A stretch of DNA of 64,000 bases from Monilinia fructicola (lineage: Eukaryota; Ascomycota; Leotiomycetes; Helotiales; Sclerotiniaceae): NCBI GenBank assembly GCA_008692225.1, contig VICG01000001.1:3387501-3451500 (forward strand). Direction: 5' to 3'. Both the position numbers and the translations under genes were made by a program. The notes beneath the pieces were generated by a model. The model ran no database searches and was not told the origin of the DNA. It worked only from the letters and a program-made list of their open reading frames with translations. How positions within the stretch are numbered: the first letter of the stretch is position 1; every line of letters starts with the position of its first letter. Shown here piece by piece: positions 61,108 to 64,000 of the stretch.

Positions 61108-62290
61108 GATTCCAAAGCCCGCCTTAAGACACGGTGTAGAGGTAGTCAAAGGGAAAAGGTAAGATGGATTATAGAGAACAAAACTCTCGGATATAGAATT
61201 GGTATGATAAATTTGAATTCTTCGAAGAGCTATATATATAGGATGTAGTTCTTGGAGTAACGAAAGTCTTCTTTGCTCTCAGACTTCTCTCAATATATAT
61301 ACCAATAATTCTCTCTTTCTTCCTCCTCTACCTTTGCACAGGCGGAGTTTTTCCTCACAATCAACCCATAGTGAATGACGACTTAATAGCACAAGAGAAG
61401 TATGATGAATATGCCAATGATACTCCTGCACTAATTTCAGCCCGCTTTCCTTGTCCAAGTTATATTTTTATATCGAAACCGGTCATTCTTATGTATTTCA
61501 ATATAACATTAAGTGTTAAAGCTTAACTTTGTGTTATACAAAATGTATAGGTGGAACGAAATGGCATATATCAAGATTGCTCCGAAAACATGCTATCAGA
61601 TGACTTCTATGTTTCTTCAACGCCAACCATGCATGTGAATTTGAGTTGCTAACCACAATTCTCAGCTATCTTCATTTCAACCAAGCTTTATGATAACTAC
61701 TTCGTCTCCTTTTGCAGGTTGACGGTAAGATTCTGTTTTAAATCTGCCAAGAGGCTAAGAGGTTCCCCGGCACGATGAAACATATCCAATTGATTGGTAA
61801 TATAATCGCATCATTCTATGAAAGTATTTTAGATTTGTTGTTTACATTCCTATTATGGAGTTTTGACCAAAGTCCTGTAATTTTGCCTAAATCCCAATTT
61901 TTAAAAAAATACGTCAAGATTTTACAATCGTTCCGGTTGGGTGCTTCGCTTATAGACAAGTCATACATTGAACTAGGACGTTGATCTAGAACTTGTACAA
62001 CGAGTATTATGATCATGGTTTTGAGAAATATACACTTTTGCTCCAGAATAGTTGGAAATAGTTAGAAGTGGTGAAATAAAGTTATATTCGTATCTAGTTT
62101 ATGTATATCTCCGAACTCTTGTAAAAGAGCCAATCGTCGATCATGCACTTGGCCACGAGTACAACCGCATTAGTACCTTACCTAGGTCGATTCTTTCAAT
62201 CAAACCTGTAGATATTCCTACCTCTCTGACCTTTCTGGAATATCGTATCATCTCTGTAAAACATCTCTTACTCACAGAATTGAAGAAGTC
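61108..62290. promoter_or_regulatory. bidirectional promoter region between NRPS and MFS transporter
   Basis: The 1.2 kb between the two divergent start codons contains no gene. A TATATATATA at 61231-61240 lies about 125 bases upstream of the NRPS ATG and could act as its TATA element; a second similar run is at about 61294-61303. The shared region suggests co-regulation of synthetase and transporter, which is inference. Confidence 0.5.
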
Positions 62291-64000
62291 ATGAACAACA
62301 CGGAGAAGAAAAACGCCAGCGAGCTAGGAAAAGGTCCACCAGAAGCTCTAGACATTTCTTTGGCTGATCCAGCCTTTATTCTTCCCGCTTCAACTCCGAC
62401 TCCAAATCAACCTGCGTTAAGTGCCCCGGAGCAGCTTGAAGCTATTGGCGAAGACGATGCATTACCTCTTAACTGGAGCGAGACTCGGAAATGGCTTATC
62501 GTCGTTACAATCTCAGGCATGAGCTTTATTGTGTGAGTTGTTGTGACAATATCCTTCGCGGTCTTGCCATTTATCCCATCTACAGCCGTATTACGTGGAC
62601 TGACTTGCGCTCATTGAATAGCAATCTTTCAACCGTCATCTGCGCGCCAGCAAGTCTTCAGATTGAACAGGAGCTTGGCTTTCGTAGTGATTTTCTTGCT
62701 ACCTTTTATATCACTGTCTGGGATTTAGGTGAAGCTATTGCTCCTTTATACATAGGTCCACTGTCGGAACGTATAGGCCGATTTCCTGTTTACCATTTCT
62801 ACAATGTGCTTTTTATTATCTTTACTATTGTTACTGGATTCAGTAATAGTATCGGTATGATTATAGCTTTCCGCTTCCTGACTGGTATGGCTACAACATC
62901 TATCTGTTTGAATCCTAGCATTGTAGGCGATATGTTCCCTGTTCAGACTCGTGGTGCTGCTATGTCAATCATGAGTTTGATGCCTCTGGTAGGAACTGCA
63001 GTAGGACCTATCGTAGGTGGCTACGTTACGCAACGTCTCAATTGGCGCTGGACATTTTGGCTGACAGGTATTCTTACTGGCATTGTTGAGCTGTCGATGC
63101 TCCTTGTCTTTCGGGAGACATACCTGCCCCATATCTTGCGACAACGAGCTAAAAAGGCTGCTGCACGTTCTGTATCTGTCGCTACTCACACGGGGAAGAA
63201 AGCCAAGCATCCGTTGTATATGTTGCCTCTTGTCGTGCTGCGCTTCCTCTTACAACCCTTCGTTATCTTGTTGGGGTCCCGAGCCGCGACAACTGTAGCG
63301 CTGTACTTGTCGATTATTTACGCCTATCTATTCCTACTTGCGGCGACTTTAGCCACCGTATTCCAGGAGATATACTCATTCTCCGAGACCAATTCAGGTC
63401 TGGTTTATCTCGGACTAGGTTGGTCATCTCTTTGCTTTTATCAATCTCATTCATCACTTCATATCGCCTCCTTTGTTTTCAGATCTCACCTGGTTTCTTG
63501 ATTTCTACGTACCATGCATATCCTCGAACCGTGCAATATAAATGTCATACGCTAATATAGTATATTACTTCACAGCAACGGGTATGTTTATCGGCACGCT
63601 TATATGCCGCTTCACACTGGATCGCTTTATCGTTAAGAAGACCACAACAGTACAGGGAAATAGCGATGCATCGGCATCAGGAGCTCCGATCAGCGCACAC
63701 CCAGAGAGAAGGCTAATTCCAGCAATTCCTAGTATGGTGATTCTGCCAGCGGCGCTATTTTTGTATGGCTGGACACTGCAGGTTCAAGCACACTGGGCAG
63801 TCCCGGCTGTCGCAACAGCGCTGGCAGGCTTTTGCCTATCGACGACGACTATCCCTATCATGAATTACCTCGTTGATGTCTTTGGTGATCTTTCTGCTTC
63901 GGCCGTTGCTGCAGTTCTGCCGCTACGTTACGTCATCGGTACCTTCTTGCCTGTTGCTGCTCCCTACATGTACAGCCGACTCGGTTACGGCTGGGCAAAT
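62291..64000 (+). CDS. MFS transporter, DHA1-like multidrug/secondary-metabolite exporter, 3'-partial
   Basis: A drug:H+ antiporter-type membrane protein that could export the NRPS product. Exon 1 is 62291-62532, intron 62533-62621 (GTGAGT..TAG, joining SFIV and NLSTV), exon 2 is 62622-63418, intron 63419-63575 and exon 3 runs from 63576 past the window end. An alternative acceptor at 63559-63560 would add five residues (VYYFT) in frame. The N-terminal 70 residues are hydrophilic, ending at NWSETRKWLIV before the first membrane helix. APLYIGPLSERIGRFPVY is the loop 2-3 MFS signature; PTIVGDMF-like PSIVGDMFPVQTRGAAMS and GPIVGGYVTQRLNWRWTFW are typical of fungal DHA1. A hydrophilic loop at 63630-63710 separates the two halves. 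The reading is clean throughout the visible part. Confidence 0.9.

Overview
The window is nuclear DNA from a filamentous ascomycete. The genes have short (about 50-180 nt) GT..AG introns, intergenic DNA is long and rich in microsatellites, and AT-rich islands separate GC-rich gene patches. The protein repertoire points to Pezizomycotina: a copper amine oxidase, a CE16-type esterase, a SAM/HMG protein and a fungal NRPS. A Leotiomycete (Helotiales, Sclerotiniaceae-like) is my best guess, but that is inference from style only.

Layout. 0-4.4 kb: the 3' part of a GDSL/CE16 esterase, then a complete copper amine oxidase. 5.6-6.9 kb (minus): a TB2/DP1/HVA22 (Yop1/REEP-like) protein. 7-9 kb: simple repeats and an AT-rich island. 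9.1-13.1 kb: a TANGO2/NRDE-family gene and a serine-rich protein of unknown function. 14.3-15.9 kb (minus): a DAO-type FAD oxidoreductase. 16-21 kb: no gene recognised. 21.0-22.5 kb: an alcohol-acetyltransferase-like gene. 23.6-24.5 kb (minus): a 91-residue coiled-coil protein with a 19-nt exon. 24.5-30.7 kb: repeats and an AT-rich island. 30.7-32.5 kb: a SAM + HMG-box regulator. 36.1-37.6 kb (minus): methylthioribose-1-phosphate isomerase. 40.6-41.6 kb (minus): proteasome subunit alpha-3. 43.6-44.6 kb: a hypothetical protein. 46.9-48.2 kb: a minisatellite and AT-rich DNA. 48.25-61.1 kb (minus): a three-module NRPS. 62.3 kb to the end: a divergently transcribed MFS transporter that runs off the window.

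The most distinctive locus is the NRPS-MFS pair. I read the NRPS as (partial C)-A1-T1-E-C-A2-T2-C-A3-T3-C(T). This predicts a three-residue peptide with a D residue at position 1, probably released by the terminal condensation-like domain. The transporter next door is a plausible exporter. This looks like the edge of a secondary-metabolite cluster that continues to the right.

A second theme is broken frames. The Yop1-like, TANGO2-like, serine-rich, acetyltransferase and isomerase genes, and the last third of the NRPS, are interrupted by many 1-2 nt frame shifts, while conserved motifs on both sides stay intact and almost no nonsense substitutions occur. The amine oxidase, FAD oxidoreductase, proteasome gene, coiled-coil gene, 43.6-kb gene, first 8.6 kb of the NRPS and MFS gene read cleanly. 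Indels without substitutions suggest local uncorrected sequence error more than old pseudogenes, but the sequence alone cannot decide this.
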